Assembly (NCBI GenBank): GCA_019635775.1
Contig: JAHBYU010000002.1
Location: forward strand, 1-64,000
Length of the DNA: 64,000 bases
Direction: 5' to 3'
Origin: Rhizobiaceae bacterium
GTDB taxonomy: Bacteria; Pseudomonadota; Alphaproteobacteria; Rhizobiales; Rhizobiaceae
The translations under genes and the position numbers were made by a program. The notes under the pieces were generated by a model. The model was not told where the DNA came from, did no database searches, and saw only the letters and a list, made by a program, of their open reading frames with translations. Within the stretch, counting starts at the first letter, position 1; every line of letters starts with the position of its first letter. Positions 1 to 9,152 of the stretch are shown here, in pieces.

Positions 1-67
1 GCCAATCGCACAGGGAGCGAAGTTCAAACTGGAACCTGTCGCAGATGAGGTATTGAGACAATTGTCA

Positions 68-142
68 TGGCTGGGGCGCCTGGATTCGAACCAGGGAATG
101 GCGGTACCAAAAACCGCTGCCTTACCACTTGGCTACGCCCCA
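68..142 (-). tRNA. tRNA-Gln (anticodon TTG)
   Basis: Read on the minus strand this is a complete 75-nt cloverleaf. The acceptor stem TGGGGCG pairs with CGCCCCA, the CCA end is encoded, the T-arm carries GGTTCGAATCC, and the anticodon loop between GCGGT and ACCGC presents TTG, which reads CAA glutamine codons. A promoter-like TTGTGC/16 nt/TATAAG lies just upstream (see 172-199). Confidence 0.96.
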
Positions 143-171
143 ATCACACAGAAGGCAGGGAAGTGAGCGGC

Positions 172-199
172 CTTATAGCAGCGAAAACGAAAAGCACAA
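172..199 (-). promoter_or_regulatory. Putative sigma-70-type promoter of tRNA-Gln
   Basis: On the minus strand, TTGTGC (194-199) and TATAAG (172-177) are separated by 16 nt, about 30 nt upstream of the mature tRNA 5' end. The assignment rests on the consensus-like -10 box and the position only. Confidence 0.5.
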
Positions 200-237
200 T
201 CGCCGCTTGATTGGCCGCCAGCTTATTCTGGAGCCTC

Positions 238-594
238 TCAGTCGGGAGGTTGATCACTCCAGACAGCCAGTTCGTTGCCGGCAGGGTCGGCGAAATGAAA
301 ACGCCGGCCGCCAGGAAAGGAAAAAATCGGTTTCAATATCGCGCCGCCGGCAGCCTCCACCTCGGCAAGCGTAGCTTCCAGTTGCTCGGAATAGAGAATG
401 GGCAGCGGTTTGTGGGAACCCCCGCTGGCATCAGTATGAAAACCGCCGTCCAGCCCCTGTTCGAAGGCAGAATAGGTTGGGCCAAAATCTGTGAAGGTCC
501 ATCCAAAGGCTGCGCTGTAGAAGGCTTTTACGCTGTCGAGCGTTCCGCTCGTGGCAGGCATTTCGAGATAGTCAAGCTTGCCGCTCTTCCGCAT
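238..594 (-). CDS. VOC-family (glyoxalase/bleomycin-resistance fold) protein
   Basis: This 118-residue protein has the length of a single VOC domain. It opens with an LDYLEMPATS strand, continues with a KAFYSAAFGWTF segment typical of the 'predicted enzyme related to lactoylglutathione lyase' subgroup, and ends with FADPAGNELAVW, the usual last metal-ligand strand containing the Glu. Members bind a divalent metal and act on varied small molecules, so the substrate cannot be told from the sequence. It stands alone between tRNA-Gln and ppdK, on the opposite strand to ppdK. The family call is firm; the function is unknown. Confidence 0.85.
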   Translation of the reverse strand: MRKSGKLDYLEMPATSGTLDSVKAFYSAAFGWTFTDFGPTYSAFEQGLDGGFHTDASGGSHKPLPILYSEQLEATLAEVEAAGGAILKPIFSFPGGRRFHFADPAGNELAVWSDQPPD

Positions 595-805
595 CTCAGT
601 TCCACCTCGTCGATATTATAAGTTCCCTTTTTGTTCTAGTTTGGGGTGTGGAACTTTGCAAGCATTCCGCTTGCCATGATTTTTTCCGCGACGTCCACGA
701 CGTTAATCGATTGTAGGCCCGAGACGCGGTTGCGTTCCGCAGTGCAGCATCCTATCGCTCGCCCGAAGACTGCCGTGGAGGATGGCTGTCCGAAAGGAAA
801 TGAGC

Positions 806-3472
806 ATGACGAAGTGGGTCTATACCTTTGGCGATGGCCAGGCAGAGGGCAGGGCCGATGACAGGAGTCTCCTTGGCGGCAAGGGCGCCAATCTTGCGGA
901 GATGTGCCGGCTTGGCCTTCCTGTGCCACCAGGCTTCACGATCACCACGGACGCATGCAACGCCTTTTACGCCGCCGGGCGCTCATACCCCGAAACATTG
1001 GGAAAACAGGTCGAAGAAGCGCTGAAGCATCTTGAAGGTGTTACCGGACGGCGTTTCGGCGATCCCTCGCGGCTTCTGCTGGTGTCGGTGCGCTCAGGCG
1101 CTCGCGCCTCCATGCCCGGCATGATGGATACTGTTCTCAACCTCGGCCTGAACGACCTGACGGTCGAGGCATTGGCCGCGGATTCGGGAGACGAACGCTT
1201 CGCTTTCGACAGCTACCGCCGCTTTATCCAGATGTACTCCGATGTCGTGCTGGGCGTCGATCACGAGGCTTTCGAGGAGATACTGGAAGACGAGAAGGCA
1301 CAGCGTGGCCTTGAACTGGATACCGAGCTGTCTGCTGAAGACTGGAAAGCGATCATAGCCCTTTACAAGGCAAGGATCGAGGATGAGCTGGGCCAGCCGT
1401 TTCCGCAAGATCCTGAACAGCAGCTCTGGGGTGCCATAGGTGCGGTTTTCTCCAGCTGGATGAATGCGCGCGCGATAACCTATCGCCGCCTGCACGACAT
1501 CCCCGAAAGCTGGGGGACGGCGGTCAATGTCCAGGCGATGGTGTTCGGCAACATGGGCGAAACGTCGGCGACAGGCGTTGCCTTCACGCGCAATCCGTCG
1601 ACTGGCGAAAGGGCGCTCTACGGCGAGTTTCTCGTGAACGCACAGGGCGAGGACGTCGTGGCCGGTATCCGCACGCCGCAGAACATCACGGAGGTTGCGC
1701 GCATCGAGGCAGGGTCCGACCGCCCGTCGCTTGAGAAGATCATGCCGGAGGCCTTCGCGTCCTTCGTTGCGATTTCGGAGAAGCTGGAAAAGCACTACCG
1801 CGATATGCAGGATCTTGAGTTCACGATCGAGCGCGGCAAGCTCTGGATGTTGCAGACGCGGTCCGGCAAGCGCACCGCCAAGGCTGCGCTGAAGATTGCT
1901 GTCGAGATGGCGTCAGAAGGGTTGATCACCCACGAGGAAGCTGTTTCACGCATTGATCCGGCGTCGCTCGACCAGTTGTTGCACCCGACAATCGACCCGA
2001 AGGCCGCGCGCGAGGTTATTGCAGTGGGCCTGCCTGCCTCGCCGGGTGCGGCGACAGGCGAGATCGTGTTTTCTTCCCAGGAGGCAGAAGACATGAAGGC
2101 GATAGGCAAGAAGGTTATCCTGGTCCGAGTCGAAACGAGCCCGGAAGATATCCACGGCATGCATGCTGCCGAGGGTATCCTCACCACGCGTGGGGGAATG
2201 ACCAGCCACGCTGCAGTCGTGGCGCGCGGAATGGGCAAGCCCTGCGTCTCCGGAGCCGGGTCGATGCGCGTCGACTACCGGTCAGGAACACTGATGGTCA
2301 TGGGAGCCACCTTTCACAAGGGGGACGTCATTACGATTGACGGAGGAAGCGGGCAGGTTCTCAAGGGCAAGGTGGCCATGCTGCAGCCTGAACTTTCCGG
2401 TGACTTCGCGGCGGTGATGGAGTGGGCCGACAAGATGCGCCGCATGAAGGTCCGCACCAACGCCGAAACCCCTGCAGACGCGCGGATGGCACGGTCCTTC
2501 GGTGCGGAAGGCATCGGGCTTTGCCGCACGGAGCACATGTTCTTTGAGGGTGAGCGAATCCTTGCCATGCGGGAAATGATTCTGTCGGATGCCGAGGCCG
2601 GTAGGCGAGCGGCGCTCGCGAAACTGTTGCCTATGCAGCGCTCGGACTTCATCGAACTGTTCGAGATCATGGCCGGGCTTCCGGTCACCATCCGCCTGCT
2701 CGATCCGCCATTGCATGAATTCCTGCCAAAATCGGACAAGGAGATCGACGAGGTCGCGGCCGTCATGAATGTTAGCGCCAACGCGCTGCGCCGGAGAACG
2801 GAGACCCTGCACGAGTTCAACCCCATGCTCGGCCATCGGGGCTGTCGTCTGGCAATATCCTATCCGGAAATAGCGGAGATGCAGGCGCGTGCGATCTTCG
2901 AGGCGGCGATCGAAGCCGGTCTCCGCACTGGCCGACCGGTCGTGCCGGAGGTGATGGTGCCACTCGTGGGGCTGAAGAAGGAGCTGGATTTCATCAAGGC
3001 TCGGATCGACGCCGTTGCGACCGAGGTCATGGCCGAAAAGGGCGTGACCATCCAGTACCTCACCGGCACCATGATCGAACTACCGCGAGCGGCGGTCCGG
3101 GCCCATGTCATAGCGGAAACCGCCGAGTTCTTTTCCTTCGGCACGAACGACCTGACACAGACAGCGTTCGGCATTTCGCGCGACGATGCCTCGACCTTTC
3201 TCGAGACCTATAGGCAGAAGGGCATCATCGAACAGGACCCGTTTGTGACGCTCGACCGCGAGGGCGTTGGCGAACTGGTCAAGATGGCTGCCGAAAAGGG
3301 CAGGGCGACTCGGCCGGAGATCAAGCTCGGAATTTGCGGGGAACACGGCGGCGATCCGGCGTCTATTCATTTTTGCCAGGAAGTCGGACTCGACTATGTA
3401 TCCTGCTCGCCTTACCGGGTTCCTATCGCAAGACTTGCCGCCGCCCAGGCCGCAATCGTCGGACGAGGCTGA
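806..3472 (+). CDS. ppdK: Pyruvate, phosphate dikinase
   Basis: This cytoplasmic enzyme interconverts pyruvate + ATP + Pi and phosphoenolpyruvate + AMP + PPi. The 888-residue protein has the full three-part architecture: an N-terminal ATP-grasp domain (GGKGANLAEM near residue 20), a central phosphohistidine domain (GGMTSHAAVVARGMGKP, phospho-His about residue 468) and a C-terminal PEP/pyruvate TIM barrel with the catalytic Cys in LGICGEHGGDP (about residue 844). I chose ATG 806 (MTKWVYTFG) because AGGAAA lies just upstream and this is the usual family N-terminus; in-frame ATGs at 782 and 800 are possible. In rhizobia the enzyme usually supports gluconeogenesis or PEP balance. It is monocistronic here. 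Confidence 0.96.
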   Translation: MTKWVYTFGDGQAEGRADDRSLLGGKGANLAEMCRLGLPVPPGFTITTDACNAFYAAGRSYPETLGKQVEEALKHLEGVTGRRFGDPSRLLLVSVRSGARASMPGMMDTVLNLGLNDLTVEALAADSGDERFAFDSYRRFIQMYSDVVLGVDHEAFEEILEDEKAQRGLELDTELSAEDWKAIIALYKARIEDELGQPFPQDPEQQLWGAIGAVFSSWMNARAITYRRLHDIPESWGTAVNVQAMVFGNMGETSATGVAFTRNPSTGERALYGEFLVNAQGEDVVAGIRTPQNITEVARIEAGSDRPSLEKIMPEAFASFVAISEKLEKHYRDMQDLEFTIERGKLWMLQTRSGKRTAKAALKIAVEMASEGLITHEEAVSRIDPASLDQLLHPTIDPKAAREVIAVGLPASPGAATGEIVFSSQEAEDMKAIGKKVILVRVETSPEDIHGMHAAEGILTTRGGMTSHAAVVARGMGKPCVSGAGSMRVDYRSGTLMVMGATFHKGDVITIDGGSGQVLKGKVAMLQPELSGDFAAVMEWADKMRRMKVRTNAETPADARMARSFGAEGIGLCRTEHMFFEGERILAMREMILSDAEAGRRAALAKLLPMQRSDFIELFEIMAGLPVTIRLLDPPLHEFLPKSDKEIDEVAAVMNVSANALRRRTETLHEFNPMLGHRGCRLAISYPEIAEMQARAIFEAAIEAGLRTGRPVVPEVMVPLVGLKKELDFIKARIDAVATEVMAEKGVTIQYLTGTMIELPRAAVRAHVIAETAEFFSFGTNDLTQTAFGISRDDASTFLETYRQKGIIEQDPFVTLDREGVGELVKMAAEKGRATRPEIKLGICGEHGGDPASIHFCQEVGLDYVSCSPYRVPIARLAAAQAAIVGRG

Positions 3473-3485
3473 GGCGAAATGGCTT

Positions 3486-3505
3486 GCCGCCTGAATTCAG
3501 GCGGC
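3486..3505. terminator. Perfect 20-bp palindrome between convergent genes
   Basis: GCCGCCTGAATTCAGGCGGC is a perfect palindrome lying between the ppdK stop and the stop of the convergent hypothetical gene, whose last codons it overlaps. It could fold as a hairpin in either transcript and act as a shared 3' end. No T-tract follows on either strand, so intrinsic termination would be weak. Confidence 0.45.
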
Positions 3506-3883
3506 CGCCTTCAGGACGTCCATCAATCCCGCATAGGATTCGGCAATACGCGCCAATGGGCTGCCACTGCTTGAGGCGGGTTCCACCTTGAGGGGACCTC
3601 CGCCCGCCGGAGCCGTCAACAGCAGGAATTGCTTGCGGTCTCCCAATCCGAAAGCTGCGGCTGCGGCGTGAACCTCTTCGCCGCCTTCGATCACCTTGAC
3701 CCTGAAGAGAAGCGTTCCTTCGACCGCTTCAAGCGCACCCTCGACCATTTTTTCGAAATCTTCGTTTGAAAGCTGCCCCGCATCAGGCTTCTGGAGCTTT
3801 TCCGACTGGATGGTCTCGCACGTCTCGGCGGCGTTGATGGAAGCATCGTCAATGTCGATGGTGGCGGGGACTTGGGAATGCAT
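3497..3883 (-). CDS. Hypothetical protein, 128 aa
   Basis: I do not recognise a named family. The reading frame starts MHSQVPATIDIDD, with an AGAGG ribosome-binding site about 7 nt upstream of ATG 3883. The N-terminal third is acidic and low-complexity; the rest (EKMVEGALEAVEGTLLFRVK through AGLMDVLKAAA) looks like a small alpha/beta domain. There is no signal peptide or membrane segment. It converges on ppdK. A longer open frame runs upstream to 4918 but opposes the DUF1499 gene, and this internal start has the better ribosome-binding site. Function unknown. Confidence 0.7.
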   Translation of the reverse strand: MHSQVPATIDIDDASINAAETCETIQSEKLQKPDAGQLSNEDFEKMVEGALEAVEGTLLFRVKVIEGGEEVHAAAAAFGLGDRKQFLLLTAPAGGGPLKVEPASSSGSPLARIAESYAGLMDVLKAAA

Positions 3884-4081
3884 TGCTGAACCTCTTGCTG
3901 GCAACCCCTCCGGTGTTGAGACTCCACGGCACGATGGCCGTATTGTGGCGCAAGCCCCGATGCAGCGTGAGGTCTGGAGCGGATGTGCCGATCCCCCGGC
4001 GGGCAGACGGCGAGGGTGCCGGGGCTCTTCTATCCGGCGATGAAAGGCTCTAAGAACACTCCGCGGCGAGGCAACGGGTAC

Positions 4082-4975
4082 ATGGACGAATACCACGAAC
4101 GACGCGTATCGAATGCGGTCATCTGGTCGCGTCGACTCGCCGTTTTCGCGGCGGTGCTTTTCCTGACAGGAGGCATCGCCCACAGAATGGGCTATCTGGC
4201 CTCGGCCGACCTGTTGCCCGTTCTTGGCGTGGTCGCGGCGATCACCCTCCTTTCCCTGCTTGTCGCCGTTAGAGCACTCATGCTCTTTTGGCGTTACGGC
4301 GGGAAAGGTGGAGGAAGCCTTGTATTTGCGGTGTTGCTTGCCCTCTTCGTCGGAGCGCCTTTTGCGGTGACTGCATATCGGGGTGTAACGCTGCCGATGC
4401 TCAGCGATGTGTCTACGGATACCGACGATCCGCCGGAACTGACGCTTGCAGCTGAAAAGCGCACTGTTGACATGAACGAGATCGAGCCGTTTACGCTTGA
4501 GCGCAGGGCCCTCCAGGAAACAGCATACCCGGCCGCTACCGGACGCCGCTACGAAGCGCCGATCGTGCAGGTTCTGGAGGTCGTCGAAGAGCTGATCGAG
4601 CGACGACGGTGGGAGATAGTAGGACCAACCGAGTTTCCACCCGATGCCACCGAGATCACTGTAGAGGCGGAGGCTCGTTCGCCGATCCTCGGCATGCCTG
4701 CCGACATTGCGGTTCGCCTGATTGACGAAGGTACGTCGACCTATGTCGACATGCGATCGAGCACGCGATATTGGGGGCATGACTTCGGCGACAACGCTGC
4801 CCGTATAGAGGCCTTCCTGGCCGAACTCGACGTGGAAGTCGCATATCTGAGCATCGTGACGCCGGTAGAGCCCGCTGAACCGCCACCACCGCCGAAGCCT
4901 CCCGAGCAGCCGGCCCAACCGCCCGCCGAAGAGCCCGCCGAGCCGCTAGACCGGTCTGAAGACCCCCCTGATTGA
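4082..4975 (+). CDS. DUF1499 domain membrane protein with Pro-rich tail
   Basis: The 297-residue protein has three hydrophobic segments in the first ~110 residues (AVFAAVLFLTGGI; LLPVLGVVAAITLLSLLVAV; LVFAVLLALFVGAPFAV). A DUF1499 domain follows (PAATGRRYEAPIVQVLEVV through RSSTRYWGHDFGDNAARIEAFLAEL), then a tail of about 35 residues rich in Pro and Glu. ATG 4082 (MDEYHERR) is preferred; an upstream in-frame ATG at 3983 lacks support. DUF1499 has no established biochemical role. The last 30 nt overlap the 3' end of the convergent MBL hydrolase, so part of the Pro-rich tail is encoded opposite that gene. Confidence 0.85.
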   Translation: MDEYHERRVSNAVIWSRRLAVFAAVLFLTGGIAHRMGYLASADLLPVLGVVAAITLLSLLVAVRALMLFWRYGGKGGGSLVFAVLLALFVGAPFAVTAYRGVTLPMLSDVSTDTDDPPELTLAAEKRTVDMNEIEPFTLERRALQETAYPAATGRRYEAPIVQVLEVVEELIERRRWEIVGPTEFPPDATEITVEAEARSPILGMPADIAVRLIDEGTSTYVDMRSSTRYWGHDFGDNAARIEAFLAELDVEVAYLSIVTPVEPAEPPPPPKPPEQPAQPPAEEPAEPLDRSEDPPD

Positions 4976-5845
4976 GAGCACACCATCGCTCACGACCATT
5001 TTCCGTCCGACAAGGTCTTCGAGGTGGGCGAGGACCGAAAGTGCTGCAGCCGGATACATTTTGGGGTCTGTGTCCCGGTAGATAGTCCTGACAATCTGCT
5101 CGGCTGTCCTGTCTCCTTGTCTCAGTCGTTCGAGAATTGCGGCTTCACGTGCGAGACGGTGTTCCCTCAAGCCCCGCATGTAATTGGCTGGATCGGTGAT
5201 CGGCCCGCCGTGCGCCGGCAGCAGAAGATTGTCTTTTCGCTGAATCAGCTTTTCGAGCGAAGCCATATAGTCGGCCATCGACCCGTCGGGCGGAGCGACA
5301 ATTGTGGTGGACCATCCCATAACGTGATCGGCTGAGAACAGCGTGCCGGTTCCTTCAAGCGCGAAGGCGGCGTGATTTGCGGCGTGACCCGGAGTCAAGA
5401 TTGCGCGCAATTGCCAGTCGTCCCCCTTGATCAACTCGCCGTCGAACAACTGCGCGTCGGGCCGGAATGCCGTGTCCGCTCCGCCATCCAATGGGGTATC
5501 GCCAGCGAACGGCCGGGCCGCACGGTGAGGTCCTTCGGCATAGACCTTTGCGCCGGTGGCCTGGGAAAGGCGAGCAGCGAGAGGCGAATGGTCCAGATGG
5601 GTGTGACTGACGAGGATATGGCTGACAGGGCGCCCCGCTATGGCGTGGAGCAGGGCCTGCAGATGCTCCTCGCTTTCAGGGCCGGGATCAATAACGGCAA
5701 GCGTCCTTGTCCCCACCAGGTAAGTGTTCGTCCCATGAAAGGTGAATGGCCCGGGGTTGGGGGCTGTGACACGCGATACATCGCGCAAAACCTTGATCAT
5801 TTCGCCATATCGTGGGTCGAAATCGCGATTGAAGCTCAAAGCCAT
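4946..5845 (-). CDS. Metallo-beta-lactamase-fold hydrolase (LACTB2/glyoxalase II-like)
   Basis: This is a soluble 299-residue MBL-fold hydrolase. The metal motif HTHLDH sits at residues 81-86, followed downstream by TPGHAANHAAF, SADHVMGW and a late PAHGGPI histidine. A C-terminal winged-helix-like extension (AAILERLRQGDRTAEQIVRTIYRD) is typical of the LACTB2 group. Such enzymes hydrolyse thioesters, phosphodiesters or RNA; the substrate here is not evident. It converges on and overlaps the DUF1499 gene by 30 nt, with bioY starting divergently about 100 nt beyond its start. Confidence 0.88.
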   Translation of the reverse strand: MALSFNRDFDPRYGEMIKVLRDVSRVTAPNPGPFTFHGTNTYLVGTRTLAVIDPGPESEEHLQALLHAIAGRPVSHILVSHTHLDHSPLAARLSQATGAKVYAEGPHRAARPFAGDTPLDGGADTAFRPDAQLFDGELIKGDDWQLRAILTPGHAANHAAFALEGTGTLFSADHVMGWSTTIVAPPDGSMADYMASLEKLIQRKDNLLLPAHGGPITDPANYMRGLREHRLAREAAILERLRQGDRTAEQIVRTIYRDTDPKMYPAAALSVLAHLEDLVGRKMVVSDGVLSIRGVFRPV

Positions 5846-5950
5846 CGGCGCGCCGTGCTCTTTGTTTCATGAAACCGTTGCCGCTTATCACGGAAGGAAA
5901 TATAGGGGAAAGGGAAGGCGTTCGCCGCCGGTCAGAAAACGGGAAGATAC

Positions 5951-6547
5951 ATGTCACTCGCACTTACCTCTCGCCCGCTCGTCGATCTCGCATTGCCCGA
6001 GAAGGGCGTGGCGCGGCTTGCGACACAATTTGTCCTGGTGGTCGCCGGCACCCTGCTCCTGACGCTTTCAGCCAAGACAAAGGTGGTGCTCGGGCCGGTG
6101 GACATGTCCCTGCAGACCCTTGTTGTGCTTCTGATCGCGGCGACATTCGGCCTCCGGCTTGGTGTCGCTACGCTCCTGCTCTATCTGGCGCAGGGTGCGA
6201 TGGGATATCCGGTGTTCCAGAGCACGCCAGAGAAGGGCATTGGCATAGCCTATATGCTTGGAACAACAGGCGGTTATCTGCTGGGCTTCGTTGCCATGGC
6301 TGCAATTGTCGGTTGGGCTGCCGATCGCGGCCTCGGCCGCAATCCGCTGAAGCTGTTCGGGATGATGCTGGTTGCGGATGCAGCCATGCTTGTGATGGGT
6401 TTCGCGTGGCTGGCGGTGTTGATCGGCGCCCAGAGTGCATGGACCTTCGGCGTACTGCCGTTCATCGTGCCTGACCTGATCAAGGTTGCCTTGGCTGCGT
6501 CTCTGGTTCCGGCCGTTTGGGCGCTTTTGCCAAAGCGCGGCAACTGA
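5951..6547 (+). CDS. bioY: Biotin transporter substrate-binding component BioY
   Basis: BioY is the membrane S-component of the ECF-type biotin transporter. The 198-residue protein has about six hydrophobic segments and family features such as KVVLGPVDMSLQTLVVLLIAATFG and LLYLAQGAMGYPVFQ. The start ATG follows GGGAAGATAC. No bioM or bioN (ATPase and T-component) is adjacent, so it either works with shared ECF partners encoded elsewhere or as a solitary BioY, as reported for some bacteria. I see no riboswitch or BioR-type operator that I can defend upstream. Confidence 0.92.
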   Translation: MSLALTSRPLVDLALPEKGVARLATQFVLVVAGTLLLTLSAKTKVVLGPVDMSLQTLVVLLIAATFGLRLGVATLLLYLAQGAMGYPVFQSTPEKGIGIAYMLGTTGGYLLGFVAMAAIVGWAADRGLGRNPLKLFGMMLVADAAMLVMGFAWLAVLIGAQSAWTFGVLPFIVPDLIKVALAASLVPAVWALLPKRGN

Positions 6548-6614
6548 TCCGCTCTGAACGGCGACGCGGGACTTCGCGCCGCCCACGGTCGAGAACGGAG
6601 GATACGGCCGACCG

Positions 6615-7502
6615 ATGAAGGGTATCATACTCGCTGGAGGCAGCGGAACGCGTCTGTATCCGCTAACTCTGGCGGTTTCCAAGCAGATACTGCCGATCTA
6701 TGACAAGCCGATGATCTACTACCCGCTGAGCGTTCTCATGCTCGCGGGAATAAGAGAAATCCTTGTCATTTCGACGCCGCATGACCTCCCCATGTTTCGA
6801 AAGCTTCTCGGGGATGGGTCCGAATTTGGCGTGAGCTTCTCCTATGCCGAACAGGAGCAGCCACGCGGACTTGCCGAGGCATTTATCATAGGCCGGGATT
6901 TCATAGGTGACGGTTCGGTCGCCATGGTGCTGGGAGATAATATCTTCTTCGGCGAAGGCCTATCGCGCATCTGCCAGACGGCGGCTGACAACATACAGGG
7001 TGCGGCGGTTTTCGCTTATCAGGTCGATCACCCTGAACGCTATGGCGTCGTAAGCTTCGACAAGGCTTCCGGGCGCGCGCTGACAATCGAAGAAAAGCCG
7101 ACCGAGCCTAAGTCGAACTGGGCCGTCACCGGCCTTTACCTCTACGACAATGATGTCATCGATATAGCAGTCGCCACCAAGCCTTCGGCACGTGGGGAAC
7201 TCGAGATTACAAGCGTCAACAACGCCTATCTGGAACGTGGGACCCTGCAGGTGCATCGGCTTGGACGAGGGTATGCCTGGCTGGATACCGGCACCCACGA
7301 CAGTCTGCACGAGGCGGCATCCTTTGTGCGCACGATCGAGCACCGGCAGGGCATAAAGATCGCCTGTCCCGAGGAGATCGGGATCGAGATGGGGTGGCTC
7401 GATGTTGAACGGGTGAAAATCCGGGCCGAGCACCTGGGAAACAACGAGTACGCCAGATATCTCAAGCGGCGCATAGCAGAGATGGCCGAGCCCGATGCTT
7501 GA
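6615..7502 (+). CDS. rfbA: Glucose-1-phosphate thymidylyltransferase
   Basis: Catalyses the first step of dTDP-L-rhamnose synthesis: glucose-1-phosphate + dTTP to dTDP-glucose + PPi. The nucleotidyltransferase signature [11 protein letters not shown] is at residues 8-18 followed by [12 protein letters not shown]. Downstream GDNIFF and [17 protein letters not shown] are the usual metal- and sugar-binding segments. At 295 residues it is full length. A GGAGG-like site precedes the start. It heads the rfbA-rfbC-rfbB-rfbD operon, and its stop overlaps the rfbC start by 8 nt, suggesting translational coupling. Confidence 0.97.
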   Translation: MKGIILAGGSGTRLYPLTLAVSKQILPIYDKPMIYYPLSVLMLAGIREILVISTPHDLPMFRKLLGDGSEFGVSFSYAEQEQPRGLAEAFIIGRDFIGDGSVAMVLGDNIFFGEGLSRICQTAADNIQGAAVFAYQVDHPERYGVVSFDKASGRALTIEEKPTEPKSNWAVTGLYLYDNDVIDIAVATKPSARGELEITSVNNAYLERGTLQVHRLGRGYAWLDTGTHDSLHEAASFVRTIEHRQGIKIACPEEIGIEMGWLDVERVKIRAEHLGNNEYARYLKRRIAEMAEPDA

Positions 7503-8049
7503 AGTAAGGCAACTGGCGCTGGAGGGTGTATACGAGATTACGCCCGACCGTTTTGGCGACCATCGCGGCTTCTTCTCCGAGACTTACAATGCAAGCCGGC
7601 TCGCCGAACATGGGTTGGATTTGACGTTCGTGCAGGACAACCAGTCGCTGTCACGCGCCGCTGGCGTGCTGAGGGGGCTGCATTATCAGTTGCCGCCATT
7701 CGCTCAGGACAAGCTCGTGAGGGTTATCAGGGGGGCGATCCTTGACGTCGCGGTCGACATAAGAAGAAGTTCGCCAACATTCGGGAAATGGCTGGCGCTA
7801 GAAGTGTCTGCCGAAAGGTGGAACCAGATCCTGGTGCCGAAGGGCTATGCCCATGGTTTTGTTACGCTGCTCCCGGACACCGAGGTTGTCTACAAGGTGT
7901 CCGATCGGTACGCGCCGGATCATGAGAGGTCCATCAGGTACGACGATCCCGTGATTGGCATCGACTGGAGGGTCGACACCCAAACCCTGGTGCTGTCGGA
8001 AAAGGACGCAAGGGCGCCGCTTCTCGCAGACGCGGCGGTTTTCGACTAA
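7495..8049 (+). CDS. rfbC: dTDP-4-dehydrorhamnose 3,5-epimerase
   Basis: Epimerises dTDP-4-keto-6-deoxyglucose at C3 and C5. The 184-residue cupin protein contains the family landmarks [18 protein letters not shown] near the N-terminus, the catalytic-His segment [21 protein letters not shown], and [21 protein letters not shown]. The length matches RmlC. ATG 7495 lies inside the rfbA 3' end, so translation is probably coupled. Confidence 0.96.
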   Translation: MLEVRQLALEGVYEITPDRFGDHRGFFSETYNASRLAEHGLDLTFVQDNQSLSRAAGVLRGLHYQLPPFAQDKLVRVIRGAILDVAVDIRRSSPTFGKWLALEVSAERWNQILVPKGYAHGFVTLLPDTEVVYKVSDRYAPDHERSIRYDDPVIGIDWRVDTQTLVLSEKDARAPLLADAAVFD

Positions 8050-8084
8050 AGCTTTGCAATGCAACGACCGAGGCGACACGAACG

Positions 8085-9152
8085 ATGAACTTTCTGGTCA
8101 CCGGAGGAGCGGGTTTCATCGGCTCATCTGTCTGCCGTTTGCTCTGCGCGAACCCCGATAACGGGGTGACGAATCTCGACAAGCTCACCTATGCCGGCAA
8201 CCCGGCCTCGCTTCGGCAGATCGAGAACTATCCGAACTACCGCTTCCTGAAAGGCGATATCGGGGACACTGCCCTTGTCTCTGATGCCTTGCGTGCCGGG
8301 CAAATTGACGTGATCATCCATCTTGCGGCTGAAAGTCATGTCGACAGGTCGATCGACGGCCCCGCTGCATTCATGGAAACCAACATCATAGGCACCTTTA
8401 CGCTCCTCTCGGCAGCACTCGACTACTGGCGCGGCCTTACGGGAGAGAAGCGGGACTGCTTTCGGTTCCATCACGTCTCGACAGACGAGGTTTTCGGCGA
8501 CCTGCCCTTCGACAGCGGACTATTTACGGAAGAAACCCCGTACGCGCCTTCATCGCCATATTCGGCATCCAAGGCGGCTTCCGACCACCTCGTCCGCGCA
8601 TGGCATTCGACATACGGGCTTCCTGTTGTGCTTTCAAATTGCTCAAACAACTACGGTCCCTATCAGTTTCCCGAAAAGCTTATTCCGTTGACGATTCTCA
8701 ATGCATTGAGCGGGAGGCAGATTCCCGTTTACGGCGCGGGCGCGAATGTGCGGGACTGGTTGTATGTCGACGATCACGCAAAGGCGCTCGAGCTTGTTGC
8801 GATGAAGGGTGTTCCTGGCGAAAGCTACAATGTCGGGGGAAATTCAGAGCACACCAATCTTCACGTCGTCGAGGTGATCTGTTCCCTGCTTGACAAGGTA
8901 AGGCCAAGGACATCGGGACGTTATGCCGACCTCATAACGTTCGTGGCTGACCGGCCCGGCCACGACCGCCGATATGCAATCGATGCGACGAAGATTCGTA
9001 GTGACCTCGGCTGGCAACCCTCCGAGACGTTTGAGAGCGGCCTTGAGAAAACGATCCGATGGTACCTCGACAACGAGTGGTGGTGGCAGCCCATCCGGGA
9101 AGGTCGATATGCAGGTGAGAGGCTTGGGCTGTCTGCTGCGGCTGAACCATGA
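8085..9152 (+). CDS. rfbB: dTDP-glucose 4,6-dehydratase
   Basis: NAD-dependent SDR enzyme converting dTDP-glucose to dTDP-4-keto-6-deoxyglucose. The 355-residue protein has the Rossmann motif GGAGFIGS (residues 7-14), the TDE triad segment of extended-SDR dehydratases (133-135) and Y159/K163 in [12 protein letters not shown]. It is the third gene of the rhamnose operon and overlaps rfbD by 4 nt (ATGA). Confidence 0.97.
   Translation: MNFLVTGGAGFIGSSVCRLLCANPDNGVTNLDKLTYAGNPASLRQIENYPNYRFLKGDIGDTALVSDALRAGQIDVIIHLAAESHVDRSIDGPAAFMETNIIGTFTLLSAALDYWRGLTGEKRDCFRFHHVSTDEVFGDLPFDSGLFTEETPYAPSSPYSASKAASDHLVRAWHSTYGLPVVLSNCSNNYGPYQFPEKLIPLTILNALSGRQIPVYGAGANVRDWLYVDDHAKALELVAMKGVPGESYNVGGNSEHTNLHVVEVICSLLDKVRPRTSGRYADLITFVADRPGHDRRYAIDATKIRSDLGWQPSETFESGLEKTIRWYLDNEWWWQPIREGRYAGERLGLSAAAEP

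Noticed and set aside
3884-4918. Long minus-strand open frame continuing upstream of the 128-aa hypothetical gene (473 aa in all)
   Set aside because: It lies antisense to the DUF1499 gene, its sequence is low-complexity and Arg/His-rich as expected of a shadow frame, and the internal ATG 3883 has a proper ribosome-binding site.
5846-5950. Biotin-responsive riboswitch or BioR operator upstream of bioY
   Set aside because: Only about 100 nt and I could not find a convincing palindrome or known RNA fold.
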